Assembly (NCBI RefSeq): GCF_040436405.1
Contig: NZ_AP031575.1
Coordinates: 3,537,501 to 3,601,500 of the forward strand
Source of the DNA: Marinomonas sp. THO17
GTDB taxonomy: Bacteria > Pseudomonadota > Gammaproteobacteria > Pseudomonadales > Marinomonadaceae
Length of the DNA stretch: 64,000 nt
Direction: 5' to 3'
In this document: positions 9,233 to 18,544 of the stretch, piece after piece
How positions within the stretch are numbered: the stretch's first letter is position 1
Layout of the letters: the number at the start of each line of letters is the position of its first letter
Translations under genes and position numbers: made by a program
Notes under the pieces: generated by a model
What the model was told of the DNA's origin: nothing
Seen by the model: the letters and a program-made list of their open reading frames with translations, nothing else
Database searches by the model: none

Positions 9233-12200
9233 GTGCATTTATTAGCAGCCAAACCAGGTGGTTTTGTCGACGACGAAGGCATTGTTGATCTAGAGCAGAG
9301 TCCAGCTGATTTAGTCATTTTGGCAGCGGCTGATTCTGTGCTGGGAGCCCTTGGTGCGGCGTTAGATGATATCGCTGGCGAAGACTATTTACCCAGCGTA
9401 CGTTTAGCCAACTGGATGCAATTGGTTAAACCAGCGGCTTATGATTTATACGAACATAAGGTATTAGAAAGTGCCAAAGTGGTGGTGGTCTCCCTGTTGG
9501 GTGGCGAACACTATTGGCCTTATGGTTTTCAGCAGTTGCAAGCTTGGTGTCGGGCAAAAACCGGTCGCACTTTGATATTGGTGCCAGGAGACGACGCCGA
9601 AGATCCCAACTTGCTTGATGCTTCTAACGTGGATCGTGATGACTGTCGGCGTGTGTGGCGTTATTTACGGGAAAGTGGCTCGAGTAATGCGATTGAATGT
9701 TTGCGTTTTATCAGTGCGCGCTTTTTTCAGCAAGATATCGCTTGGCGAGACCCCATTCCGCTACCGAATACCTTGATTTACCATGCTGGCGATGTTGCCA
9801 GTTTTACTCAATGGCAAACCCATCACGTGGCGAAAAGGCAGGATCAGCCCGTTGTCTTATTGGTGTTTTACCGTTCCTTATTACAAAGCGGTAATACCCA
9901 AATGTTTGATGATTTATTGACCTTGTTAAGTGAGCAAGGTTTGTCACCCTTGGCTGTGGCGGTCAGTTCCTTAAAAGACCAAGCTTGTGTGGCGCAATTA
10001 GATGACCTGATTGCCCGAAGTGATGCCAAAGTCATCTTAAACACCACAGGCTTTGCCGCAAATCGCGCCGCCAGCCCAGACTTGTCGTCTAACCCAAGTG
10101 AGTTTCCTTCGACTTTTGCCGCCTCGCTACCCGTGTTGCAAATGATTTTATCTGCCAGTACAGAAGAAGATTGGCAACAACAAACACAAGGCTTGCGCAG
10201 TCGAGATGTGGCCATGCAGATCGTCTTACCAGAAATGGACGGTCGTATCATCACCAGAGCCATTAGCTTTAAGACATTGAGTCATTATCATGAAGCGGCA
10301 CAGATAGATTTGGTGCGTTATAAATTGCATCCTGAGCGTGCCAATTTTGTCGCGGAATTGGCGGCCAGATACACTCAACTTGCCAATAAGACGAACCCAC
10401 AAAAGCGCATTGCGTTGGTATTGGCGAATTATCCAACTAAAGATGGGCGCATTGGTAATGGTGTTGGCTTAGATACGCCTGCTTCCACGGTTAACCTGCT
10501 CAAAGTCATGAAACAGCAGGATTATCCAATTGAGAATGTGCCTGAACAAGGCAATCAATTGATTGAAGCTTTATTGGGCGCTGTGACCAATAATCCCAAT
10601 AGTTTGCATGAAAGGGGTTGTTGGCAAAGCATGGCGCTGGAGGATTACCTGCATTATTTCTATCAGTTACCCATAGCAAGTCAGCAAGCGGTTTGGGATC
10701 GCTGGGGGCCACCAGAAGAGGATCACAAGTGTCGCCTGCAAAACGGTCAGTACCGCATCATGTTGGCGGGTATTCGTCTTGGGGAAACTTTTGTGGGTAT
10801 CCAGCCCGCACGAGGCTTTAATTTGGATTTAGCTGCCAACTATCACGACCCTGATTTGGTACCGCCACACAGTTATTTGGCCTTTTATTTTTGGCTGCGC
10901 CATGTTTATAAAGTGGATGCCTTGGTACATGTAGGCAAACACGGCAATGTTGAATGGTTACCCGGTAAAGGCACTGCTTTGTCTGATGCTTGCTGGCCAG
11001 ACATCGCTCTTGGCCCAATGCCGCACTTTTATCCCTTTATTGTCAATGATCCGGGCGAAGGCGCGCAGGCTAAGCGGCGTACTCAAGCTGTTATCATCGA
11101 TCACCTAATGCCACCAATGACACGAGCAGAAACCTATGGTGATATGGCGGAGCTGGAAAATCTGGTGGACGAATATTATCAAGCCATGGGGATGGATGTT
11201 CGCCGAGAAAACTGGTTGCGTGAGCAGATTCTTAAAAAAGTCGTGCAAAGTCATTTGCTTGAAGAGCTAACTGGGATTGATGCAAACGACGATGAATCCG
11301 TGTTGGAAGGGCTAGACGCCTATTTATGTGAAATTAAAGAAGCACAAATTCGTCATGGCTTGCATCGTTTAGGGGAATTGCCTGAAGCTTCCAAATTGGC
11401 GGATACCTTGGTCGCTTTGTTACGCCTACCGCGAGGGAATGATGACAGCAGTCGTGGTTTATTGCATGCATTGGTGAGTGATTTAGACATTAATGTAGAG
11501 GATTTTGATCCTATGCAGACAAGTCGTAAAGTTTGGCAAGCGAGCAAGCCAGGGATATTAGCAGAAGTCAGTGAGAGCGACTGGCGAACCTATGCCGATA
11601 CCAAAGAGCGTTTGGAGTTGCTGGCAGTTAAGCTGGTGGATAAATATTTGCTTCAAGATGTTGATCTAACAAACTTAGCGGCTCTATTACCTTTGACCTC
11701 TGCCTTATTAAGTCATGCTAAAACCAGCCTTTTATCGGCATTACACCTCAGTGCAGAACAAGAGCTACAAGCATTATTAATCGGTTTAGCGGGTGGATTT
11801 GTAGCACCGGGTCCGAGTGGTGCTCCGACTCGTGGTCGTTTGGATACCTTGCCAACAGGGCGCAACTTCTTTTCCGTGGACAACCGTGCCATACCATCGC
11901 CAGCGGCGTGGGCGATTGGCCAACAATCCGCTGATGCCTTGATTCAACGTCATCTTCAAGAACATGGGGATTATCCAAAAGAAATAGGTCTGTCTGTGTG
12001 GGGAACGGCCACCATGCGTACCGGAGGTGATGATATCGCTCAGGCCTTTGCATTAATGGGGGTTCGGCCTATTTGGGCGCCGGGGTCGAATCGAGTCACG
12101 GATTTCGAAGTGGTGCCTTGCATGCAATTAGGGCGGCCGCGAGTGGATGTGACGTTACGAGTCTCTGGCTTTTTTCGTGATGCTTTTGCCAATGTAATGA

Positions 12201-13063
12201 GACTGTATGATGCGGCAGTGCAAGCCATTGCAGAATTTGAGGAGCCGGGCACAGGTAATGTGATTCGTCAAAACATTCTGCAGCGAAAAGAAGCTTTATT
12301 ATCACAAGGGCTTTCGAAAGAAGAAGCGAAACGGCAGGCGTCTTATCGTGTGTTTGGCAGCAAACCGGGTGCTTACGGAGCGGGTTTGCAAGGCCTGATT
12401 GACGAGCGTTGCTGGGATGAACGCAGTGACTTGGCAGAGGCTTATGTCAATTGGGGCGGATATGCTTATCATGGTGGTAAACAGGATGGGGTGGAAGCCA
12501 AAAAGGCCTTTGTCGATCGTTTATCCCGTTTGCAAGCCGTAGTACAAAATCAAGATAATCGCGAGCATGATATTTTAGACTCAGATGATTATTATCAATT
12601 CCAAGGTGGCATGACCAATGCGGTAACGCAATTTAGTGGTCAGACACCACAGGTGTATCATAACGATCATTCAAATCCGAGTTCGCCGAAAATTCGCACT
12701 TTAAAAGAAGAGCTAAACCGGGTGGTGCGCTCACGGGTGTTGAATCCAAAATGGATTCAAGCCATGCAAGAGCATGGTTACAAAGGGGCCTTTGAAATGA
12801 CGGCCACTGTAGATTATTTATTTGCCTATGATGCAACCACAGATTTCATTGCCGATTATCAATATCAGCAAGTTACGGATGCGCTATTGTTAGATCCAGA
12901 CAATCAAGCTTTTATGCGCGATAATAATATTCATGCCTTTGAAGAAATGGCGGAACGTTTATTGGAAGCCATTCAACGGGGAATGTGGCAAGACACAGAA
13001 GGCTATCAAGCCGCTATTCAGTCCTTATTGTTGGATATAGATCAACAGCAAGAACAAAAATGA
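9233..13063 (+). CDS. cobN: Cobaltochelatase subunit CobN
   Basis: A 1276-residue CobN/BchH-type chelatase subunit that inserts cobalt into hydrogenobyrinate a,c-diamide in the aerobic pathway, normally with CobS and CobT (or ChlI/ChlD-like AAA partners), which are not in this window. Recognisable segments are HVGKHGNVEWLPGKGTALSD near 570-590, VNDPGEGAQAKRR, GAPTRGRLDTLPTGRNFF near 855-875, and MRTGGDDIAQAFALMG near 925. Length is normal for the family. Translation starts at GTG, 12 bases after cobW. The stop overlaps an ATG (ATGA) in the cbiX frame. Confidence 0.96.
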   Translation: MHLLAAKPGGFVDDEGIVDLEQSPADLVILAAADSVLGALGAALDDIAGEDYLPSVRLANWMQLVKPAAYDLYEHKVLESAKVVVVSLLGGEHYWPYGFQQLQAWCRAKTGRTLILVPGDDAEDPNLLDASNVDRDDCRRVWRYLRESGSSNAIECLRFISARFFQQDIAWRDPIPLPNTLIYHAGDVASFTQWQTHHVAKRQDQPVVLLVFYRSLLQSGNTQMFDDLLTLLSEQGLSPLAVAVSSLKDQACVAQLDDLIARSDAKVILNTTGFAANRAASPDLSSNPSEFPSTFAASLPVLQMILSASTEEDWQQQTQGLRSRDVAMQIVLPEMDGRIITRAISFKTLSHYHEAAQIDLVRYKLHPERANFVAELAARYTQLANKTNPQKRIALVLANYPTKDGRIGNGVGLDTPASTVNLLKVMKQQDYPIENVPEQGNQLIEALLGAVTNNPNSLHERGCWQSMALEDYLHYFYQLPIASQQAVWDRWGPPEEDHKCRLQNGQYRIMLAGIRLGETFVGIQPARGFNLDLAANYHDPDLVPPHSYLAFYFWLRHVYKVDALVHVGKHGNVEWLPGKGTALSDACWPDIALGPMPHFYPFIVNDPGEGAQAKRRTQAVIIDHLMPPMTRAETYGDMAELENLVDEYYQAMGMDVRRENWLREQILKKVVQSHLLEELTGIDANDDESVLEGLDAYLCEIKEAQIRHGLHRLGELPEASKLADTLVALLRLPRGNDDSSRGLLHALVSDLDINVEDFDPMQTSRKVWQASKPGILAEVSESDWRTYADTKERLELLAVKLVDKYLLQDVDLTNLAALLPLTSALLSHAKTSLLSALHLSAEQELQALLIGLAGGFVAPGPSGAPTRGRLDTLPTGRNFFSVDNRAIPSPAAWAIGQQSADALIQRHLQEHGDYPKEIGLSVWGTATMRTGGDDIAQAFALMGVRPIWAPGSNRVTDFEVVPCMQLGRPRVDVTLRVSGFFRDAFANVMRLYDAAVQAIAEFEEPGTGNVIRQNILQRKEALLSQGLSKEEAKRQASYRVFGSKPGAYGAGLQGLIDERCWDERSDLAEAYVNWGGYAYHGGKQDGVEAKKAFVDRLSRLQAVVQNQDNREHDILDSDDYYQFQGGMTNAVTQFSGQTPQVYHNDHSNPSSPKIRTLKEELNRVVRSRVLNPKWIQAMQEHGYKGAFEMTATVDYLFAYDATTDFIADYQYQQVTDALLLDPDNQAFMRDNNIHAFEEMAERLLEAIQRGMWQDTEGYQAAIQSLLLDIDQQQEQK

Positions 13064-13116
13064 GTGTCATCTTGGGCAGAAGAGGGCAGTCGAGATTAAT
13101 GAAAAAGAGAGAAGTA

Positions 13117-14430
13117 ATGAGCGATACCACTCCAATTAAAAAGCAAGGCATTATGATTTGTGGTCATGGTAGCCGAGATAAGGACGCTGAGCGTGAGTTT
13201 GGCTTAGTCGCCAAAGGATTGAAAGATCGTTATCCAGATCTACCGGTTGAATATGGCTTTTTGGAGTTTTCTGCACCCAATATTCACATGGGCTTAGACA
13301 GCCTGATTAAACAAGGTGTAGAAGAAATTTTTGCCGTGCCAGGCATGCTGTTTGCGGCGACGCATGCAAAAAACGATATCCCGTCCGTGTTGACTACTTA
13401 CGAAGAAAAGCATCCGGGTTTGAAGGTCACTTATGGTCGTGAACTTGGCCTACAAGCAGACATGATTGAAGCCTTTCAGGCGCGTATTTATGAATCCTTA
13501 GGATTGGATCCTGAACAGCCGCCAGAGAATTTGTACGATACCATGTTGGTTGTGGTTGGACGTGGTACTTCTGATACCTCGGCTAACGCAGAGGCGGCAA
13601 AGCTAACCCGTATCGTGAATGAAAATATGGGCTTTGGTTGGGCTGATACCGTGTATTCTGGAGTGACTTACCCATCCGTGGGGATGGGCTTGGAAAAGCT
13701 ACTGAAACTGGGTTTTAAGCGCATTGTTGTGGCACCGTACTTCTTGTTTACTGGACGTTTAATCAAACGTATTCAAGGCTATGTGGATAAAGTGGCTCAA
13801 GCTAACCCAAGTGTTGAGTTTGTAAAAACACCTTATCTTAATGATCATCCGCGAGTGATAGATGCCTTTGTGAACCGAGTAGAAGAGATTCGCCAAGGGG
13901 AATTACAGGCGGGTGAAGAGACATTGATGGGATCTTTTAAACGCCGTTTGGCAGCGGGGGAAGTGGAAGTTCATCATCATCACGCCGAATTTGTTGATCC
14001 CCAAGATGATACGCAAGGTTTATCTCAATCCGACCATCATCATACGCATCATCATGACCACTCCCATAATCACAGTCACTCACATGATCACAGTCACTCA
14101 CATGATCACAGTCACTTCCATCCTCATGGGCATGATCACAGCCACTCCCATGCTCATGGGCATGATCACAGCCACTCTCATTCTCATGGGCATGATCACA
14201 GCCACTCTCATCCTCATGGGCATGATCACAGTCACTCCCATCCTCATGGGCATCATCATAGCCATTCTCATGGTGTATATAAGCACATTGCTCATCCAAT
14301 GGGGCCACGAACTATGATAGGTGAGGGGATTTGTTGCTGCTTTATGAGTCAGTTTACGCAAGATATTCTGGATGAAGAGCAGGATAAAATAGATGGGGAT
14401 TGCAGTAAAACGGCTCTTGCTCATAAGTAA
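13117..14430 (+). CDS. cbiX: CbiX-type sirohydrochlorin cobaltochelatase with His-rich tail
   Basis: A protein of about 437 residues with two tandem CbiX-like domains: the first begins MICGHGSRD with the second active-site-type His in FAATHAKNDIP, and the second runs from MLVVVGRGTSD through YSGVTYPSVGMGLEKLL. A long His/Ser/Asp-rich tail follows (about residues 285-388), then a Cys cluster GICCCF. Family enzymes insert cobalt into sirohydrochlorin; the tail probably stores or delivers metal. The start at 13117 is preferred for its purine-rich upstream site and family-like N-terminus; an ATG at 13060 overlapping the cobN stop is in frame and also possible. It is the last gene of the cob cluster. 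Confidence 0.9.
   Translation: MSDTTPIKKQGIMICGHGSRDKDAEREFGLVAKGLKDRYPDLPVEYGFLEFSAPNIHMGLDSLIKQGVEEIFAVPGMLFAATHAKNDIPSVLTTYEEKHPGLKVTYGRELGLQADMIEAFQARIYESLGLDPEQPPENLYDTMLVVVGRGTSDTSANAEAAKLTRIVNENMGFGWADTVYSGVTYPSVGMGLEKLLKLGFKRIVVAPYFLFTGRLIKRIQGYVDKVAQANPSVEFVKTPYLNDHPRVIDAFVNRVEEIRQGELQAGEETLMGSFKRRLAAGEVEVHHHHAEFVDPQDDTQGLSQSDHHHTHHHDHSHNHSHSHDHSHSHDHSHFHPHGHDHSHSHAHGHDHSHSHSHGHDHSHSHPHGHDHSHSHPHGHHHSHSHGVYKHIAHPMGPRTMIGEGICCCFMSQFTQDILDEEQDKIDGDCSKTALAHK
14101..14250. repeat. 30-bp tandem repeats encoding the CbiX His tail
   Basis: Five consecutive 30-base units beginning CATGATCACAG and ending CATGGG encode a ten-residue unit of the type HDHSHSHPHG. Shorter 18-base repeats (CACAGTCACTCACATGAT) precede them at about 14072-14107. 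The copies differ at only a few positions, so copy number probably varies between strains. Confidence 0.9.
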
Positions 14431-14458
14431 AATGATGGTGTTTGATCATTCGTAATAT

Positions 14459-14483
14459 AGCCAATCTTAGGATTGGCTTTTTT
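14459..14483 (+). terminator. Terminator of the cob operon
   Basis: Stem AGCCAATC / GATTGGCT followed by TTTTTT, 28 bases after the cbiX stop. Confidence 0.85.
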
Positions 14484-14547
14484 CTAAACATTTCATATAT
14501 AGTTGTCTCCTTAAGTTAATTTTTTGGGGCTATAGCGGTAATAAAAA

Positions 14548-16593
14548 ATGCTCGATCTTAAAAAACTTCTTACACTCAGAGGTTTTTTCAGTTTTACCTT
14601 TTTGCTACTGGTTATACTCAGTATTACGTCTTTGATCTTTGTGAATTCAGATTGGAATGTAAAAAAAGTACAACTGATAGCACAAAGTGAAGACGTAGAC
14701 ACTTTTGAAAGAATTTTGCCAGCAGGACAAAATTCATCATTGAAGGCCATGCAAAAAGGTTATCAGGTAATCTGTCGTCCTTTACAGCAGCCGGATAATA
14801 ATTTATGTGGTTTGGTGTTTGTTTTGCCAAAAAAAGAGGGTAAAGGCTTTCCATTAGATACCTATCAATCCATTGCCTTTAATATCTCCACGCATTCATC
14901 CGCTGAAAATTTTGATGGACGTGTCAGAGTATTTGTCAAAAGCTATCTTGATGAGACGAAAGAGGCTGTTGATTATGTCCGAGACTATAAATTCCATGCG
15001 GTTCGCCTTGATCAAAATGGCTACACCCAGGTGCCGTTATCTCGCTTTAAGGTGGAGACCTGGTGGGAAGATATGCACAATATTCCATATGATCTTTCTT
15101 ATGTTGATTTAAGTTCCGTTCATAGCATTGAGTTTTTTATTCATAAATTGCCTTTACAAGATGGAGAAGAATACCAACTGACAGTGGATCAGTTAGAAGT
15201 GTTTGGTGTGTATTTTCTAAAAAATACATTGTATATGATGCTCTTCTATAGCTGGTTGGCTTTTTGTGTGTTCTTTTACTTTATTTTTCGATACAAAGAA
15301 GCAAAGAAGATTAAGTCCAAAGCCTTTATTGACCCAGATTCAAAACTGTTAAATATGAATGGTTTTGAAGAAAAATATCAAAAATTAATTGGTCAAGATG
15401 TTATTTTTTATAAAGTCAAAATTCTTAACTGGAACAATTTAGTACGTAATTTTGGCATGACTATGTCACATTTCGTTTTGCGTGAAATAGTACTCAAAAA
15501 TTACGTTTTCTACCGCAGCTTTTTTTACGCTTCTGCCCGTATCAATTATGATGAATTGATTTTTATTCGTCGTCGTAAGGCTTTGTCCAATGAGGAAGAA
15601 AAAGGCTTTATTAATACCTTTACGACCCCTGTTAATGTGGTTGGATTGGGAGAATTACGCTTAGACATCAAGGTAGGCGCTTCGATTGAAAAAAGTGCAC
15701 CATTTAACAGTAAAGTGGTGTTAGAGCGTACTGATATTGCTCACCAGTCAATTCTTCATAGGGATGAGCGGATTCAATTTTTTAGCAATGAAATCAGTCA
15801 GCAAGCCGAAGAAAGATCCATTATTGAAAGGCAACTTCGTTTGGCATTAAGTGAAAACGCTTTTTATCTTCTATACATGCCGATTTTCAGTGCTTCAAAA
15901 CAGAAAATTGTTGGTGTTGAAGCGTTGTTACGATGCAATTTTGGCGATCTGAAAAACATGTCTCCTGAGGTTTATGTTTCAGTTGCTGAAGAAAAGGGTC
16001 TTGTTCGTGATATTGATTTTATGGTGATTAACATGGCACTGAATGATATTGCTAATTCAGACTTTGGTGAAGATTTTGTCATTTCTATCAATATTTCTTC
16101 ACAAGAATTACTCGATACTTCTTTCGTTGATCGCTTTAAAGAAATTGTTGTGCGCGCGGGGGTCGAATATCAGCGGATTTGTTTGGAGATTACTGAAACT
16201 TTCTTAATTGAAGTGGATGCAGTTTGTGTTAATACCATTAAGGATTTGAGGGCACTAGGATGTCGTCTGTCCTTGGATGATTTTGGTACAGGTTATACTT
16301 CCTTTCAGCAGTTGCTTAATTTTCCAGTGGATGAGATTAAAATTGATAGGAGTTTTATTGCTGGCATGGAAGGGCAAAATGGCTATGACGTGATAGTGGA
16401 TTCGTTAGTGTCTATTGCCAGCTCATATGATTATCACGTCGTTGCGGAAGGTGTGGAGACTAAGTGTATTTTTGATAAATTAGTCAGTAAAAACTGTGAT
16501 CTGATTCAAGGCTATTACATATCTAAGCCAATTCATCTTGTGGAATTGGCCAAGTTGAATGAAAAGATAGAAAAGAGAGAAGTTTGCTTTTAA
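14548..16593 (+). CDS. Membrane-bound degenerate GGDEF / EAL protein
   Basis: A 681-residue cyclic-di-GMP signalling protein. TM1 is at about residues 13-33, a periplasmic domain of about 190 residues resembling a beta-sandwich follows, and TM2 is at about 226-248. The GGDEF-like domain is degenerate (INYDEL where GGDEF should be), so cyclase activity is unlikely. The EAL domain (about 430-670) keeps the key motifs: EALLR, NISSQEL, EITET, DDFGTGYTS, KIDRSFI, AEGVET and QGYY. It is therefore probably an active phosphodiesterase gated by a periplasmic signal. yciA follows 39 bases downstream. Confidence 0.92.
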   Translation: MLDLKKLLTLRGFFSFTFLLLVILSITSLIFVNSDWNVKKVQLIAQSEDVDTFERILPAGQNSSLKAMQKGYQVICRPLQQPDNNLCGLVFVLPKKEGKGFPLDTYQSIAFNISTHSSAENFDGRVRVFVKSYLDETKEAVDYVRDYKFHAVRLDQNGYTQVPLSRFKVETWWEDMHNIPYDLSYVDLSSVHSIEFFIHKLPLQDGEEYQLTVDQLEVFGVYFLKNTLYMMLFYSWLAFCVFFYFIFRYKEAKKIKSKAFIDPDSKLLNMNGFEEKYQKLIGQDVIFYKVKILNWNNLVRNFGMTMSHFVLREIVLKNYVFYRSFFYASARINYDELIFIRRRKALSNEEEKGFINTFTTPVNVVGLGELRLDIKVGASIEKSAPFNSKVVLERTDIAHQSILHRDERIQFFSNEISQQAEERSIIERQLRLALSENAFYLLYMPIFSASKQKIVGVEALLRCNFGDLKNMSPEVYVSVAEEKGLVRDIDFMVINMALNDIANSDFGEDFVISINISSQELLDTSFVDRFKEIVVRAGVEYQRICLEITETFLIEVDAVCVNTIKDLRALGCRLSLDDFGTGYTSFQQLLNFPVDEIKIDRSFIAGMEGQNGYDVIVDSLVSIASSYDYHVVAEGVETKCIFDKLVSKNCDLIQGYYISKPIHLVELAKLNEKIEKREVCF

Positions 16594-16632
16594 TGTGAAT
16601 ATCTTCCAAAGCAGTAACTAAGAGGAGAATGC

Positions 16633-17064
16633 ATGTCTGATTCAAAAGCTAAAGCCGAAGGACGTTTAACCACCAGAACGGTTGCTATGCCAGCCGATAC
16701 CAATCCAGCAGGAGATATTTTTGGTGGTTGGGTGGTTTCGCAAATGGATATTGCAGCGGGTATTTGTGCAGGGCAAAGAGCACAATCTCGTGTTGTTACT
16801 GTCGCCCTAGATGGTATGAGCTTCATCCGCCCAGTGAAAGTGGGTGACATACTAGGTGTGTATACACGAGTTGAGTCTGTGGGCCGAACTTCTATGAATA
16901 TTCATGTAGAGGCTTGGGTTAGACGCGGTCGTATTGGCCACAGAGAAAAAGTCACCGAGGGTATGTTTAAGTTTGTAGCGATTGATGAGTCGGGTAAATC
17001 GACCCCCATTCCCAACGAGGAAGATCTGCCAGATTATGTCAATCATGGCTTTGAAGAGTTTTAA
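16633..17064 (+). CDS. yciA: Acyl-CoA thioesterase YciA
   Basis: A 143-residue hotdog-fold thioesterase. The family-defining stretch is visible: PADTNPAGDIFGGWVVSQMD near residues 20-39 (with the catalytic-type Asn and Asp), then VTVALDGMSFIRPVKVGD near 55-72. YciA hydrolyses short- to medium-chain acyl-CoAs and is normally a homohexamer. A strong ribosome-binding site (AAGAGGAGAA) precedes the ATG. It may be co-transcribed with the EAL gene upstream. Confidence 0.93.
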   Translation: MSDSKAKAEGRLTTRTVAMPADTNPAGDIFGGWVVSQMDIAAGICAGQRAQSRVVTVALDGMSFIRPVKVGDILGVYTRVESVGRTSMNIHVEAWVRRGRIGHREKVTEGMFKFVAIDESGKSTPIPNEEDLPDYVNHGFEEF

Positions 17065-17221
17065 CTATGTGAAATCGGCAGAGTTAGATTGGTAAGTTAT
17101 ACGATAGTGTTCCACAGGCCAGAAACCAGTGAACTGCTTTATACCTTCTTGCTCACTTATGCTTTCTTGATCACTAATGCCTTGATAGACAGTTATATTT
17201 GATAAGAACAGGCGCTCATAA

Positions 17222-17239
17222 GACTTATTCGCATCTTCC
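17222..17239 (-). mobile_element. Solo IS5-like terminal inverted repeat
   Basis: GACTTATTCGCATCTTCC is the reverse complement of GGAAGATGCGAATAAGTC. It differs by one base from the left end of the MITE at 57670 and of the element at 25905. No partner end is visible in the rest of the 300-base gap 17065-17366, which otherwise holds a small stem-loop at 17301-17318 and no convincing gene. Confidence 0.5.
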
Positions 17240-17366
17240 TGAACTTTTATGTGTCTTGATGGTCCTTTTATACATCTTAATGGTCGCAGTCGAGTTCGAG
17301 TCATAGCATTGGCTATGACGAATAAAAAGTACTTAAACTGGGGACTGGTTTAGAGGTTTTATCTTC

Positions 17367-18344
17367 ATGATGAATAATCAAGTGATCACGCTTTCGTCTC
17401 TTCTGTTATTGCTTGCAGGATGCTCTCCATCAGCTGAGTTGACAGCTGGTGTTAGCTTAAGTGATTACAAAGGCTCCGCTAGTATTTCTCAAGGCCCAGC
17501 AAAGACCATAGAGGCGAATCTTTTTGAATGTGCGAATGGTAGAAGTCGTGTGGCGGGCATAGGAGAAATCACCGATTCTGATGGGAGAGTTTGGACGGTT
17601 CCCGCTCAAAATCACTTTCGCACAGCCACAAAAGCAGTCGATTTGTATGAATCATGTGCCAAGGTTACGCCTCGAAGCATGGCGAATGTAGACCAAGCAT
17701 CCCTGCCTGTCACTGTGATTGACGCTGATGGAGAAGAAATTACAGGCTATATTTTTGCCGATAATTATTTTGAGTTATACATTAATGGTCAGCTCATCGG
17801 AGTAGACTCGGTACCCTTTACGCCCTTTAACTCTAGTGTCGTTAAGTTCAAGGTGAACAAACCTTATACTATTGCCGTAAAAGTGATTGATTGGGAAGAG
17901 AACTTAGGTCTGGGTACAGAATACAATCGTGGTAAGAAATATTACCCTGGAGATGGTGGCTTTATTGCGAGTTTTAGCGATGGTGTGGTGACCAGTTCAG
18001 ATTGGCAGGCACAAACCTATTATATCGCTCCTATCTATGATTTAACCTGTTTAACAGAAGTGGATGGAAAGCGCTTATCAGATACTTGTACTTTGCTGGG
18101 TACAAACAATGGTGAGAATGCTTTTGCCGCTCACTGGCAAACACCAAGTGAATGGATGGATAAAGGGTTTGATTCAACATCCTGGCCTCAAGCAACGGAA
18201 TATTCAGAAGAACAAGTCGGGGTAGATAACAAAAGATCTTATATGAACTTCATTGAAAAGTTCAGTGGCGCAGGTGCCAAGTTTATCTGGTCAACCAATC
18301 TTGTATTGGATAATGAAGTGTTGCTGAGATACGAAGTGAAATAG
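17367..18344 (+). CDS. Predicted lipoprotein, function unknown
   Basis: A 325-residue exported protein with a lipobox (LLAGCS, Cys19). The mature part is rich in Trp, Tyr and short beta-strand patterns: DNYFELYINGQLIGVDSVPF near residues 130-149 resembles a galactose-binding-like beta-sandwich, and the C-terminal part (TSWPQATEYSEEQ, then FIWSTNLVLDNEVLLRYEV) resembles the second half of such a fold. I do not recognise a named family. It is monocistronic and convergent with katG. It may bind a carbohydrate or cell-wall ligand, but that is inference only. Confidence 0.75.
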   Translation: MMNNQVITLSSLLLLLAGCSPSAELTAGVSLSDYKGSASISQGPAKTIEANLFECANGRSRVAGIGEITDSDGRVWTVPAQNHFRTATKAVDLYESCAKVTPRSMANVDQASLPVTVIDADGEEITGYIFADNYFELYINGQLIGVDSVPFTPFNSSVVKFKVNKPYTIAVKVIDWEENLGLGTEYNRGKKYYPGDGGFIASFSDGVVTSSDWQAQTYYIAPIYDLTCLTEVDGKRLSDTCTLLGTNNGENAFAAHWQTPSEWMDKGFDSTSWPQATEYSEEQVGVDNKRSYMNFIEKFSGAGAKFIWSTNLVLDNEVLLRYEVK

Positions 18345-18476
18345 ACGGATTGCTTCGTCCATTACGAATCATTACTTTGTTTAGTGGTCATAAAGGCTGG
18401 TATCGTGATTTGACTATGTGTCGGTTTGAATAGACGTTTGGTAACAAATTACTGAGCCAAAATTGAGCGTAAAAGT

Positions 18477-18500
18477 GGCCGAGCGTTTGATTGCTCGGCC
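18477..18500 (-). terminator. Terminator-like hairpin downstream of katG
   Basis: Perfect stem GGCCGAGC / GCTCGGCC with an 8-base loop, 45 bases beyond the katG stop. On the minus strand it is followed by ACTTTTACG, a weak T-run. Confidence 0.6.
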
Positions 18501-18544
18501 AGTGTAAGTAACTAAAGTGAAATGACTTTTTTCACTAACATGGC

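Noticed and set aside
13937..14424. Antisense His/Asp- and Met-rich frames and a CRISPR-like periodicity in the cbiX tail
   Set aside because: The 30-base period comes from in-frame decapeptide repeats without unique spacers, and the other frames are shadows of it.
17065..17304. 79-codon minus-strand frame after yciA
   Set aside because: No ribosome-binding site or family resemblance, and it runs through the solo IS5-like end.
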